A DNA stretch of 64,000 nucleotides from contig NZ_JACSQJ010000006.1 in assembly GCF_014836665.1 (NCBI RefSeq), forward strand, positions 62,001-126,000, in the 5' to 3' direction. The stretch comes from Luteimonas colneyensis (GTDB lineage Bacteria; Pseudomonadota; Gammaproteobacteria; Xanthomonadales; Xanthomonadaceae). This document shows positions 9,283 to 17,704 of this stretch, piece after piece (the first letter of the stretch is position 1; the number at the start of each line of letters is the position of its first letter). Under the pieces are notes generated by a model, which worked only from the letters and a program-made list of their open reading frames with translations, was not told where the DNA came from and did no database searches. A program made the position numbers and the translations under genes.

Positions 9283-9927
9283 TCAGGGCCCCTGGCGGCG
9301 GGCGTGGGCGCTGCCGGCGTCCAGGGTCCAGCCGGCGACGTCGTGGCCGAGCGTCTCCAGCGCGCGCGTGTAGGCGTCGGCCACGCTGCCGACGTCGGTG
9401 GCGGACGCGGGTTCGGTGATGGTGAAGGTGCGCGCGGCGGCGATGCCCTGTTCGCGCGCATGCAGCAGCTTGGCGTGCAGTTCGATCGTGGCCACCGGCG
9501 CGCCGGTGCCGGTGTAGTCGGCCTCGAAGCGGCGCAGGTCCAGCAGCAGCCGGTAGTCGGGCGCGATGCCGCTGCCGCGCCGGGCCACGCCCGGCACGCG
9601 ACCGGAATCCTCCAGCGTGCGCAGGATCACGTCCTCGACCATGTCCGACGGCGCGCGCGCCCAGCTGGCACCGCTGTAGACCTGCAGTTCCCCCGGGACC
9701 GGACGCACCGCGATGCGGAAGGTGTCGACGGTGCGCGCGGCGGTGGGTGGGTTGATCGACAGCTGCCAGTCCACGCCCGGCCAGGCCGGGTCGGCCTGGA
9801 TCCGCGGCGCGGGCGCGTACACGGTGCCGGGCTCGCGGTCGCCGGCGGCGCCGAGGATGGAGCAGGCGCCCAGCAGCAGCGGGAGCGCGAGCGTGGCGGA
9901 CCGGGCGAGGGCGGTGGTCGGCTTCAT
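9283..9927 (-). CDS. ABC-type transport auxiliary lipoprotein (PqiC/MCE-associated)
   Basis: 214 residues with a lipoprotein signal ending LLLGAC (Cys22). The body fits the ABC-transport auxiliary lipoprotein family found at the end of MCE operons (PqiC-like): RIQADPAWPGVDWQLSINPP, then FRIAVRPVPGELQVYSG, and a region with the YRLLLDLRRFEADY strand. Such lipoproteins sit in the outer membrane and help hand lipid to or from the periplasmic MCE protein. The start overlaps the stop of the MlaD-like gene (ATGA, 9924-9927). It is the last gene of the four-gene operon. Confidence 0.8.
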   Translation of the reverse strand: MKPTTALARSATLALPLLLGACSILGAAGDREPGTVYAPAPRIQADPAWPGVDWQLSINPPTAARTVDTFRIAVRPVPGELQVYSGASWARAPSDMVEDVILRTLEDSGRVPGVARRGSGIAPDYRLLLDLRRFEADYTGTGAPVATIELHAKLLHAREQGIAAARTFTITEPASATDVGSVADAYTRALETLGHDVAGWTLDAGSAHARRQGP

Positions 9928-10850
9928 TCGGGTTCGAACTCCTTCGGGGCCTCGCGGCCGAGCAGGTAGCGCGCGGGGTTGGAATCGAAGCGGTCGCTGA
10001 TCCGGCGCAGGTCGCGCACCAGCGAGCGCAGTTCGGCCAGCGTCGGGCCGAGCTGGGCCAGACCGTCGTTGGCGAAGCTGTTGATGGCGTTGCGGTTCTC
10101 GCCGAGGATCGCGTCGGCGTTGCCCGCCGCCGAATCGATACGTGCCAGCGTGGATTCCAGGCGCGCCACCATGCCGGGCAGCTTCTGCACCAGCTCGCGG
10201 TCGATGCCTTCCATCGCGCGGTTGGAGGTGTCGGCCGCCTGCACGAGCTTCTCGCTGGCCGCGCGCGCATTGACGATCAGCGCCGCCAGGTCCTCGCGCT
10301 GGCCGGCCACGGCGCCGGTCATGCCTTCGATGTTCTCCAGCGTGGCCGCGATGCGCGCCACGTTCTCGTCGCTGAGCACCTCGTCCAGGCGCGCCACCAG
10401 GCGGTTGGCGGTGTCGGCGATGTTCTGCAGCGCCGAGGCCTCGGTCAGGATCACCGGGATGTCCTCGTCGCCGCGCACCGTCAGCCGCGGTGCCTCCGGG
10501 CTGCCGCCGGTGAGCTGGATGAAGGTGCTGCCGGTCAGCCCGGTCATCGACAGCTTGGCGCGGGTGTCGACCTTCACCGGCACGTCGGCGCTGACGCGGA
10601 TGCGCGCCACCACGCGCCGCGGGTCCTGTGGCGCCAGCGACAGCGAGTCCACGGTGCCGACGGCGATGCCGTTGTACTGCACGGTGCCGCCTTCGGTGAG
10701 GCCGGTGACTGGCTCGTTGAAGACCACGTGGTAAGCCTGCCAGCTGCGGTCGCTCGAGTACTTCGCCATCCACAGCCCGAACAGCAGCATGGCCACCGCC
10801 ACCACGAGGGTGAAGGCGCCGATGAGGACGTAGTTGGCCTTGGTTTCCAT
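9924..10850 (-). CDS. MlaD-family MCE protein (lipid transport substrate-binding)
   Basis: 308 residues. One N-terminal transmembrane anchor (NYVLIGAFTLVVAVAMLLFGLW) is followed by a single MCE domain, visible as VVFNEPVTGLTEGGTVQYNGIAVGTVDSL at about residues 42-70. The rest is helical. MCE proteins form periplasmic hexameric rings that shuttle phospholipids between the inner and outer membrane. It follows the ATPase gene by only 4 bp. With the permease, ATPase and lipoprotein it makes a full MCE importer/exporter. The direction of lipid movement is not decidable from sequence. Confidence 0.88.
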   Translation of the reverse strand: METKANYVLIGAFTLVVAVAMLLFGLWMAKYSSDRSWQAYHVVFNEPVTGLTEGGTVQYNGIAVGTVDSLSLAPQDPRRVVARIRVSADVPVKVDTRAKLSMTGLTGSTFIQLTGGSPEAPRLTVRGDEDIPVILTEASALQNIADTANRLVARLDEVLSDENVARIAATLENIEGMTGAVAGQREDLAALIVNARAASEKLVQAADTSNRAMEGIDRELVQKLPGMVARLESTLARIDSAAGNADAILGENRNAINSFANDGLAQLGPTLAELRSLVRDLRRISDRFDSNPARYLLGREAPKEFEPE

Positions 10851-10854
10851 TCGA

Positions 10855-11652
10855 TCAGGGCTCCACGGCGGCGCGTTCGCCCGCCTCTCGTGCCGCGCGG
10901 CCGCGCGGGCCGTTGAAGTACTCCTGCACCCAGGGATGGTCGAGGCGTTCGATTTCGTCGAGGGGGCCGGTCGCCACGATCCTGCGGTCGGCGATCACCG
11001 CGACCCGGTCGCAGATAGCGTACAGGGTGTCCAGGTCGTGGGTGATGATGAAGACCGTGAGCCCCAGCGCCTGGCGCAGGGTGAGGATGAGGGTGTCGAA
11101 GGCCGCGGCGCCGATCGGGTCCAGGCCCGCGGTGGGCTCGTCGAGGAACAGCAGCGGCGGGTCCAGCGCCAGCGCGCGCGCCAGGCCCGCGCGCTTGCGC
11201 ATGCCGCCCGACAGCTGCGAGGGCAGCTTGTCGATCGCGTCCGCCGGCAGGCCGGCGAGCTTGACCTTGAGCAGGGCGAGCTCGCGGCGCAGGCCGTCGG
11301 GCAGGCCGGGGTGGTGCTCCTTCAGCGGCACCTCGACGTTCTCGCCCACGGTCAGCGACGAGAACAGCGCGCCGTCCTGGAACAGCACGCCGGTATTGCG
11401 CTCGATGTGCAGGCGGCTGGCGTCGTCGCGCGCGAGGCCGTCCACGCCCAGCACCTCGATCGTGCCTTCGTCGGGCGTGCGCAGGCCGAGGATCGAGCGC
11501 ATCAGCACCGACTTGCCGCTGCCCGAGCCGCCGACGACGCCGAGGATCTCGCCCTGGCGCACGTCGAGGTCGAGCCCTTCGTGCACCACCTGGGCGCCGA
11601 AGCGGTTGGCCAGGCCGCGGACGCGGACCGCCGTCTTCGCGTCCGCGCTCAC
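10855..11652 (-). CDS. ABC transporter ATP-binding protein, MlaF-like
   Basis: 265 residues. It has Walker A GGSGSGKS at residues 41-48, signature LSGGM and Walker B LLFLDEPTAGLDP, followed by the D-loop and the switch-region His in ITHDLDT. The sequence FGAQVVHEGLDLDVRQGE is MlaF-like. The start is GTG at 11652, overlapping the permease stop in GTGA; the much longer open frame upstream is an out-of-frame shadow of the permease gene. It powers the MCE lipid transporter. Confidence 0.9.
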   Translation of the reverse strand: MSADAKTAVRVRGLANRFGAQVVHEGLDLDVRQGEILGVVGGSGSGKSVLMRSILGLRTPDEGTIEVLGVDGLARDDASRLHIERNTGVLFQDGALFSSLTVGENVEVPLKEHHPGLPDGLRRELALLKVKLAGLPADAIDKLPSQLSGGMRKRAGLARALALDPPLLFLDEPTAGLDPIGAAAFDTLILTLRQALGLTVFIITHDLDTLYAICDRVAVIADRRIVATGPLDEIERLDHPWVQEYFNGPRGRAAREAGERAAVEP

Positions 11653-12758
11653 CAGCCCACCTGCATGAACCAGATCGCCGCGAAGGCGTCGAGCAGGATC
11701 ACCAGCGAGATCGTCTGCACCACGCTGGAGGTGGTGCGCTCGCCCAGCGACTGCGCCGTGCCCTGGACCTGCAGGCCTTCCAGGCAGCCGATCAGCCCGA
11801 TCACCAGCGCGAACACCGGCGCCTTGGACATGCCGACGAAGAAATGGCGCAGCTCCATGGTGTCGTGCAGCCGCGTGACGAAGGCCTGCGGCGGAACGTC
11901 CAGCTCGAACGCCGCCACCGCCATGCCGCCCAGCAGTCCGGCGATCATCGCGATGAAGGTCAGCAGCGGCAGCATCACCAGCAGCGCCAGCAGCCGTGGC
12001 AGCACCAGCAGCTCGATCGGGTCGAGGCCCAGGGTGCGCACCGCGTCCACCTCTTCGCGGGTGACCATGATCCCGATCTGCGCGGTGAACGCGCTGGCGG
12101 TGCGGCCTGCCAGCAGGATCGCGGTCAGCAGCACGCCGAACTCGCGCAGGAAGGCGATGCCCACCAGTTCGACCACGAAGATCGTGGCGCCGAAGTCGGC
12201 GAGGATGGTCGAGCCGAGGAAGGCGATCACCGCGCCGACCATGAAGGAGAGCAGGGCGACCAGCGGCATCGCGTCCAGGCCCACCTGCTCCATGTGGTGC
12301 ACGGTGGAGGTGACCCGCAGCCGCCCCGGCGCGCGCGCGATGCGGCCGAGCTTGACCAGGTTCTCGCCGAGGAAGCTCACCAGGGCCACGATCTCGCGGC
12401 CGTTGTGGTGCATGGTCTCGCCAAGGCGCGCCAGCGCCGCGGCGACGCCGTATTCGCGGCGCTTCTTCGGGCGGTCGTCGGCCACGTCCTCGATCGCCGC
12501 CACCAGTGCCATGTGCTCGTCGCGGTAGCGGATCGCGTCGTCGGGCAGATCGTGGCGATGCGCGTAGCGCAGCAGCTGCAGCACGCCCATGGTGTCGAGG
12601 CGCGCGATGCCGGTCGCGTCCACCGCGGTCACGCCGCCGGGCGCGGTGGCGAGCGCCGACGAGACCTCGCCGGCCTGGTCCAGCGTCCAGTGGCCCGCGA
12701 GGCGCAGCGTGCCGTCGTCGAGTGCGAGCGTCGGAGTGCTGGCGGCGGCGGCGGGCAT
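11649..12758 (-). CDS. MlaE-family permease with N-terminal STAS domain
   Basis: 369 residues. Residues about 5-90 resemble a STAS domain (LDDGTLRLAGHWTLDQAGEV... VDATGIARLDTMGVLQLLRYA), the role played by the separate MlaB protein in E. coli. Residues about 120-369 form the MlaE permease: LREFGVLLTAILLAGRTASAFTAQIG is the family hallmark, with the EEVDA loop after it. It is the first gene of the minus-strand lipid-transport operon. The ThrE-like gene starts divergently 50 bp away, so both promoters must share this short gap. Confidence 0.9.
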   Translation of the reverse strand: MPAAAASTPTLALDDGTLRLAGHWTLDQAGEVSSALATAPGGVTAVDATGIARLDTMGVLQLLRYAHRHDLPDDAIRYRDEHMALVAAIEDVADDRPKKRREYGVAAALARLGETMHHNGREIVALVSFLGENLVKLGRIARAPGRLRVTSTVHHMEQVGLDAMPLVALLSFMVGAVIAFLGSTILADFGATIFVVELVGIAFLREFGVLLTAILLAGRTASAFTAQIGIMVTREEVDAVRTLGLDPIELLVLPRLLALLVMLPLLTFIAMIAGLLGGMAVAAFELDVPPQAFVTRLHDTMELRHFFVGMSKAPVFALVIGLIGCLEGLQVQGTAQSLGERTTSSVVQTISLVILLDAFAAIWFMQVGW

Positions 12759-12808
12759 GTGCCGAGGATACCGAACACAGGGTCGATCGCGCGTGCCATC
12801 CTTTGCGC

Positions 12809-14053
12809 ATGTCGCGACCGTTCCCCCAGGAAGCCTACGCCGCCCGCATCGCCTTCATGGTCGAGCTGGCCGAGCACCTGCATGCCTACGGCACCACGTC
12901 GCCGCGCCTGGAAGGCGCGCTGGAAGCGGTGGCCGAACGCCTGGGGCTGGAATGCGAGCCCTGGACCAACCCGACCGGCATGGTGCTGTCCTTCAGTGAT
13001 CCGATGCGTCCGCCGGGCGACGGCGACGCCACGCGCGTGATCCGCATGCCGCCGGGCGAGAACGACCTCGGTCGCCTGTGCGACGTCGACCGCATCGCCG
13101 AGGACGTGCTCGCGGGGCGCATGGGGCTGGCCGAAGGGCATGCCGCGCTGCGTGCGCTGGACCGGCCGTTGACCCGGCGCCAGAACGTGATGCAGGTGCT
13201 GGGCTTCGGCCTCGCCGCCACCGGCATCGGCGGCCTGCTGCGGCTGCCGTGGCTCGACATCGGCACCGCGGCGGTGGTCGGCCTGGTCATCGGCCTGCTG
13301 CAGGTCGCGGCGCGGACGCGACCGCGGCTGCGCGAGGCGAACGATGCGGTCAGCGCGATGGTGGCGGCCGCGATCACGATCATGGTGGCGGCCTGGGTGG
13401 CGCCGCTGAACCTCAACACGGTGATCATCTCGGCGCTGGTCGTGCTGATGCCCGGCCTGGCGCTTACCAACGCGGTGAACGAACTCACCAGCCAGCACCT
13501 GATGTCGGGCACCGCGCGCTTCGCCGGCGCGGTGGCGACGATGATCATGCTGACGGTGGGCACGATGGTGGCGATGGTCGGCATGGGGATGCTGGGCATC
13601 GAGCCGCAGGTGCGGGCCTGGCGGCCACAGCCGGACTGGGTCGAATGGTGCGCGCTGGCGGTGGCGTCGATCGCCTTCGCGGTGCTGTTCCGGGCGAAGG
13701 GCCGCGACTGGCCGCTGGTGGCGCTGGCCGCGGCCACGGGCTACCTGGTGTCGCGCAAGGCCGGCCTGGCCTGGGGCGCGGAGTTCGGCATCTTCCTGGC
13801 GGCGCTGGTGGTGACGGCCGCCGGCAACGGCTACGCGCGCTGGGCCTGGCGCCCGGGCGCGGTGGTGCGCGTGCCGGGCATCATCCTGATGGTGCCCGGC
13901 AGCGCGAGCGTACGCACGCTGATCACCTCGGTGCAGCAGCAGGACGTGGCCGTGGGCCAGAGCGCGGCGATGGCGGTGATCAACATCCTGCTGTCGATCG
14001 TGGCGGGACTCATCTTCGGCAACCTGTTGCTGCCGGCGCGGCGGAATCTCTGA
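12809..14053 (+). CDS. Threonine/serine exporter family protein (ThrE-like)
   Basis: 414 residues. The N-terminal soluble part (residues 1-115: MVELAEHLHAYGTTSPRLEGALEAVAERLG) and the multi-pass membrane part correspond to the DUF1212 and ThrE_2 domains of ThrE (YjjP and YjjB fused). ThrE exports L-threonine and L-serine in Corynebacterium. The ending has VRVPGIILMVPGSASVRTL, a conserved ThrE motif. ATG 12809 is chosen because the family N-terminus begins there; the frame is open further upstream only on the strand opposite the permease gene. Regulation is not visible. Confidence 0.82.
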   Translation: MSRPFPQEAYAARIAFMVELAEHLHAYGTTSPRLEGALEAVAERLGLECEPWTNPTGMVLSFSDPMRPPGDGDATRVIRMPPGENDLGRLCDVDRIAEDVLAGRMGLAEGHAALRALDRPLTRRQNVMQVLGFGLAATGIGGLLRLPWLDIGTAAVVGLVIGLLQVAARTRPRLREANDAVSAMVAAAITIMVAAWVAPLNLNTVIISALVVLMPGLALTNAVNELTSQHLMSGTARFAGAVATMIMLTVGTMVAMVGMGMLGIEPQVRAWRPQPDWVEWCALAVASIAFAVLFRAKGRDWPLVALAAATGYLVSRKAGLAWGAEFGIFLAALVVTAAGNGYARWAWRPGAVVRVPGIILMVPGSASVRTLITSVQQQDVAVGQSAAMAVINILLSIVAGLIFGNLLLPARRNL

Positions 14054-14126
14054 CGTAGGGCCCGGGCCCGGGTCGGAGGGCGCTGGCGGCGATTCAGACG
14101 CAGCGGTTGGAATGGGGAGTACGGTG

Positions 14127-14240
14127 CCCGCCGCGGATGCAGGGGGGATGACCAGCCGGAATCTGCGCTGTCCTGCTCCCACTTCCGGCCGCCGGCCATC
14201 CATGGCCGGCTCTGGTCATCCCCCCTGCATCCACGGCGGG
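14127..14240 (+). repeat. Nested-palindrome element, copy 1
   Basis: Outer arms 14127-14155 and 14212-14240 are complementary at 28 of 29 positions and contain a G6 tract (GATGCAGGGGGGATGACCAG). Inside are two hairpins: A with stem CCGGAA/TTCCGG (14156-14161 and 14183-14188) around a loop containing TCCTGCTCCCAC, and B with GCCGGCCAT-CC-ATGGCCGGC (14191-14210). The 56-bp inner core is identical to copy 2 except for one base in the loop of A. Confidence 0.9.
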
Positions 14241-14321
14241 TCCGACCGGTTTCGCGATCCTGCGGGAGCAAACGCCAGGCAATACGCTGAGCGGTACAAC
14301 GGATCGCCGGAAACTTGCTTG

Positions 14322-14419
14322 CTTCGGCGCGTGGCCTGCTGACGGGAAGTCAAGGAGGAGGTCGCGGCCCATCGGGCCGTGACCGGGGGACATGAGCGGC
14401 AGCAGGCCATGCGGCGAAG
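14322..14419. repeat. Imperfect long palindrome with internal hairpin
   Basis: Arms 14322-14341 (CTTCGGCGCGTGGCCTGCTG) and 14400-14419 are complementary at 18 of 20 positions. Between them lies a second stem (14360-14370 and 14374-14384, GGTCGCGGCCC/GGGCCGTGACC, one G-T mismatch) with an ATC loop. It lacks the CCATCCATGG core of the neighbouring elements, so it is either a different or a degraded member. Confidence 0.65.
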
Positions 14420-14527
14420 CGCTGCGGCGCCCACCCGCGCTCTTTTCCCCAGTCGGGAGAAAACCCGAAAAAAGTTCTTCGCCCAATTGGGGGGGGATGT
14501 TCGCGTTGGTGTTTTCGGGCTGCGGCG

Positions 14528-14645
14528 GCCCGGCGCGGACGCAGGGGGGGATGCCCAGCCGGAATCTGCGCTGTCCTGCTTCCACTTCCGGCCGCCGGCC
14601 ATCCATGGCCGGCTCTGGGCATCCCCCCCTGCGCCCGCACCGGGC
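14528..14645 (+). repeat. Nested-palindrome element, copy 2
   Basis: Outer arms 14528-14558 and 14615-14645 are complementary at 29 of 31 positions, with a G7 tract. The inner core (hairpin A then B, B at 14594-14613) is nearly identical to copy 1. Where copy 1 has GATGACCAG/CTGGTCATC in the arms, copy 2 has GATGCCCAG/CTGGGCATC, a paired A-T to C-G change that keeps the stem. Confidence 0.9.
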
Positions 14646-14835
14646 ACTACCTTTCCCGCGGTCTGGAAAGACGTTGAACCCTGACTGCGCGATTCCTTCC
14701 CGACCCGGTCTCGCTACTCACTGTCGCGGCTGCCGCCGCGATCGCTGTCGCCCTGGCGCTGGGGGTGCGGTTTGCTGCTGGTGCTGCTGTCGTTGTTGTT
14801 GCCCTCGATCTTTCCCGAGGCCGGATCTCGTCACA

Positions 14836-14950
14836 GCCCGTCGCGCGCACAGGGGGTGTGCGGACAGCCGGCCATGGATGGCCGGCGGCCGGCAGTGGGA
14901 GCAGGACGCGGAGATGCCGGGGGAGCACACCCCCTGTGTGCGCGACGGGC
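14836..14950 (-). repeat. Nested-palindrome element, copy 3 (inverted)
   Basis: Outer arms 14836-14861 and 14925-14950 are complementary with one mismatch (CGCGCACAGGGGGTGTGC and its complement). Hairpin B lies at 14867-14886 (GCCGGCCAT-GG-ATGGCCGGC). Hairpin A follows, with its stem reading CCGGC/GCCGG on the minus strand instead of CCGGA/TCCGG in copies 1 and 2, another compensated change. The core is oriented opposite to copies 1 and 2. Confidence 0.88.
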
Positions 14951-15083
14951 CGCGTACACCACCACGAAGCCGACTTGCATCTCGACCCAGCCCGCAAGCA
15001 TCCCGGGTCGTAGCAGACGCCGATCCAACATCACCACAGCCAGCTCGACCGCGAGCCTCTTCCCCTCACTTGGAAGAAGAATC

Positions 15084-15110
15084 AAAAAAAACCCCCGCCG
15101 GAGCGGGGGC
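15084..15110 (-). terminator. Rho-independent terminator of the H-NS-family gene
   Basis: On the minus strand a perfect stem CCCCCGC/GCGGGGG (15103-15109 and 15092-15098) with a four-base loop is followed by eight T residues (15091-15084), starting a few bases after the stop codon. Confidence 0.9.
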
Positions 15111-15115
15111 ATGGA

Positions 15116-15484
15116 TCAGGCGATCAGGAAGTCTTCGGGCTTCTTGCCCTTGGAGACTTCCTCGGCCATCCAGCGCGGCTGCTTGCCGCGGCCGGTCCAG
15201 GTCTGCTCGGGATTGGCCGGGTTGCGGTACTTCGGCGGCACCTTGATGCCGGTGGTCTTGCGCGGGGCGCGGGGCGCCTTCGTGGCGCGCGCATCGCCCG
15301 CCGTCGCGGACGCGCCGCCGAACAGTTCGGCGATGGTGTAGCCCTCCGCCGCGGCGGCCGCCTTCAGGCGTGCGCGCACCGTGGTGATCGGCTTGCGCTT
15401 CTTGAGCACGGTCTTGCGCTTCTTCGCCTGGGTGATCAGGGTTTCGAGTTCCCTGGCCGACATCGTGTTGAGGTCGATGGACAT
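15116..15484 (-). CDS. H-NS family nucleoid-associated regulator
   Basis: 122 residues. The N-terminal helix MSIDLNTMSARELETLITQA is the oligomerisation part. The C-terminus carries the DNA-binding loop YRNPANPEQTWTGRGKQPRWM, matching the W(T/S)GRGxxPxW core of H-NS/MvaT-type xenogeneic silencers in xanthomonads and betaproteobacteria. The linker is Ala/Lys/Arg-rich. The start at 15484 is favoured by a GGAG ribosome-binding site 5-8 bp upstream; an ATG seven codons earlier lacks one. It ends just before its own terminator. It would bind AT-rich DNA and could silence the AT-rich promoter islands of this very GC-rich genome. Confidence 0.9.
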   Translation of the reverse strand: MSIDLNTMSARELETLITQAKKRKTVLKKRKPITTVRARLKAAAAAEGYTIAELFGGASATAGDARATKAPRAPRKTTGIKVPPKYRNPANPEQTWTGRGKQPRWMAEEVSKGKKPEDFLIA

Positions 15485-15607
15485 GCGGTCTCCGGTGGTT
15501 TGCATATGGTGGCGCCGATTATCGGCGACGACACGATGTTAATCGCCCGCGCGGCGCACGGCAAAATAACCGGGCGCTGCGTCCGATAATCGCGCGGGTA
15601 TTCCCGA

Positions 15608-17332
15608 TCAGCCCGGCAGGCGCTCGAGCAGCGAGGCGCGGTCGAGGTGCTCGGCCTCGGTCGCGGTGCGGGCGCGGTATTCGAAGGTCCCGGCCTCGAG
15701 GCCGCGGCCGGACACCACCACGCGGTGCGGGATGCCGATCAGCTCCATGTCCGCGAACATCGGGCCGGGGCGCAGGCCGCGGTCGTCGAGCACCACGTCG
15801 AGGCCGCGCGCGGCGAGTTCGTCGTGCAGCGCGGTGGCGGCTTCGGCCACGGCCGGGTCGTTCTTCGGGTTGATGACGCAGACGGCCACCGTCCACGGCG
15901 CCATCGCCTCCGGCCAGACGATGCCGGCGTCGTCGTGGTTCTGCTCGATCGCGGCGGCGACGATGCGCGAGACGCCGATGCCGTAGCAGCCCATCATCGG
16001 CACCGCGGCCTTGCCGGCGGCGTCGAGCACGGTGCAGCCCATGGCCTCGGCGTACTTGCGGCCGAGCTGGAAGATGTGCCCGACCTCGATCCCGCGAATC
16101 AGGCGCAGCGTGCCGCCGTCCTCGGCGCGGTCGCCTTCGACCACGTTGCGGATGTCGGCGACGGTGTCGGGTTCGGGCAGGTCGCGGCCCCAGTTGACGC
16201 CGGCGATGTGCGCGCCGGCTCGGTTGGCGCCGACCACGAAGTCGGCCATCGCGGCGACCTCCAGGTCGGCGACCACGCGCACCGGCTTCGCCGGGGCGAC
16301 CGGGCCGAGGAAGCCGGGCTCGCTGCCGAGGTGCTCGAGGATCTCGGCCTCGGTGGCCATGCGGTAGTCGGCCAGGCCCGGCACCTTGCCCAGCTTGATC
16401 TCGTTGACCTCGTGGTCGCCGCGCACCATCGCGAGCACGAGCTGCGGCTGGCCTTCGGCATCCCGGCCGACCACGGCCACCGACTTCACGGTGCGCGCCA
16501 GCGGGATGCCCATCAGTTCCGCAACCGCCTCGCAGGTCTTCTGCGTGGGCGTGTCGACGTCGCGCATGGCTTCGCTGGCCGCGGGGCGCGGCCCCGGTGC
16601 CGCGGCGCGCGCGGTCTCGACGTTGGCGGCATAGCCGTCGGCGTCGTCGCGGCCGGTGTCCGACCAGGCGATGGCGTCCTCGCCGGAGTCGGCCAGCACG
16701 TGGAACTCCTGCGAGGCGTCGCCGCCGATCGCGCCGGTGTCGGCCAGCACCGCGCGGAAGCGCAGGCCCAGCCGGCTGAAGATGCGGGTGTAGGCGGCGT
16801 GCATCTTTGCGTAGGACGCCGCCATGCCCTCGGCGTCCACGTCGAAGGAATAGGCGTCCTTCATCAGGAACTCGCGCGCACGCATCACGCCGAAGCGCGG
16901 GCGGATCTCGTCGCGGAACTTGGCCTGCACCTGGTAGAAGGTCACCGGCAACTGGCGGTAGCTCGACAGCTCCTGGCGCGCGAAATCGGTGATGACCTCT
17001 TCGTGCGTCGGACCGTAGGCATATTCGGCGTCCTTGCGGTCGCGGATCTTCAGCAGCTGGCCGCCGAACTTCTCCCAGCGCCCGGTCTCCTCCCACAGCT
17101 CGCGCGGCTGGATCGACGGCATCAGCAGTTCGACCGCGCCGGCGGCATTCATCTCCTCGCGCACCACGGCCTCGACCTTGCGCAGCACGCGCAGGCCCAG
17201 CGGCGACCAGGTGTAGATGCCGGCGGCGAGCTTGCGGATCATTCCCGCCCTGAGCATCAGCCGGTGGCTGGCGAGCTCGGCTTCGGCGGGGGTTTCCTTT
17301 TCGGTGTGGAGGTGGAACTGCGACAGGCGCAT
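15608..17332 (-). CDS. proS: Prolyl-tRNA synthetase
   Basis: 574 residues from ATG 17332, which gives the usual start [19 protein letters not shown]. Class II motifs are visible: motif 2 [25 protein letters not shown], and motif 3 [18 protein letters not shown]. The bacterial-type editing (YbaK-like INS) insertion lies at about residues 225-385 and includes [14 protein letters not shown] and GPVAPAKP segments. The C-terminal anticodon-binding domain begins near [20 protein letters not shown]. Length matches the bacterial (long, INS-containing) ProS class. Upstream in-frame ATGs at 17341-17350 are possible alternative starts. Confidence 0.95.
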   Translation of the reverse strand: MRLSQFHLHTEKETPAEAELASHRLMLRAGMIRKLAAGIYTWSPLGLRVLRKVEAVVREEMNAAGAVELLMPSIQPRELWEETGRWEKFGGQLLKIRDRKDAEYAYGPTHEEVITDFARQELSSYRQLPVTFYQVQAKFRDEIRPRFGVMRAREFLMKDAYSFDVDAEGMAASYAKMHAAYTRIFSRLGLRFRAVLADTGAIGGDASQEFHVLADSGEDAIAWSDTGRDDADGYAANVETARAAAPGPRPAASEAMRDVDTPTQKTCEAVAELMGIPLARTVKSVAVVGRDAEGQPQLVLAMVRGDHEVNEIKLGKVPGLADYRMATEAEILEHLGSEPGFLGPVAPAKPVRVVADLEVAAMADFVVGANRAGAHIAGVNWGRDLPEPDTVADIRNVVEGDRAEDGGTLRLIRGIEVGHIFQLGRKYAEAMGCTVLDAAGKAAVPMMGCYGIGVSRIVAAAIEQNHDDAGIVWPEAMAPWTVAVCVINPKNDPAVAEAATALHDELAARGLDVVLDDRGLRPGPMFADMELIGIPHRVVVSGRGLEAGTFEYRARTATEAEHLDRASLLERLPG

Positions 17333-17402
17333 CGGCGGCATCATCGTCATGGCACGGCCGCTGATTGTGCCATGCAGCACGCGCCGTGCCGGGGCCGCGG
17401 CG

Positions 17403-17681
17403 CTATTCGCGGCGGCCGTCCACCTCGATGCCGTCGCGGGGCTGGATGTCGACCTTCTCGTAGCGGGTGCCGCGCGGTGGCGGGTCCTGGGTCACCTGGA
17501 GCACGCCGGCGGCGTCGGTCCAGCGATAGAGCACGGGGCGTGCGTCCTCGTAATCGGCCGCGGCGGCCTGCCCGGCGCGTTCGCGCTTCGCGGCGGCGGC
17601 TTCCGGCGTGTCGCGCGCGAACCACCAGGCCACCGCGATCCCGGCGGCGAGTCCGGCGACGATGGCCCAGCGGGTCTGCAT
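17403..17681 (-). CDS. Small DUF4124-domain membrane-anchored protein
   Basis: 92 residues. One N-terminal hydrophobic helix ([17 protein letters not shown]) anchors or exports it. The remainder has the DUF4124 pattern [28 protein letters not shown], in which a (Y/V)(K/R)W-D-xxG core is followed by PP and a short tail. The role of DUF4124 is unknown. It sits 22 bp downstream of another DUF4124 gene in the same direction, so the pair is probably an operon. Confidence 0.75.
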   Translation of the reverse strand: MQTRWAIVAGLAAGIAVAWWFARDTPEAAAAKRERAGQAAAADYEDARPVLYRWTDAAGVLQVTQDPPPRGTRYEKVDIQPRDGIEVDGRRE

Positions 17682-17704
17682 GGCGGCGCCCCGGGTTGCC
17701 CCGG

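Larger units (their letters stand above)
14054..15083. other. 1.03-kb intergenic region built of nested palindromes, no supported gene
   Basis: Between the ThrE-like gene and the H-NS terminator I find no open frame with credible coding character; all frames here are crossed by the palindromes. The region holds three nested-palindrome elements of one family (14127-14240, 14528-14645, 14836-14950, the last in opposite orientation) and a fourth, unrelated imperfect palindrome (14322-14419). The stretches between them (14241-14321, 14420-14527, 14646-14835, 14951-15083) show no promoter or RNA motif I can name. This is by far the largest non-coding gap in the window and looks like a landing pad for repeats. 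Confidence 0.75.

Noticed and set aside
14054..15083. Possible CRISPR array or phage attachment region
   Set aside because: Repeats are palindromic and spaced irregularly with similar interiors, not short direct repeats with unique spacers, and no cas or integrase gene is present.
14392..15246. Open frames across the repeat region, including one on the minus strand at 14831-15112 starting inside a terminator
   Set aside because: They cross palindromes, have no ribosome-binding site, resemble no protein, and the minus one begins within the H-NS terminator.
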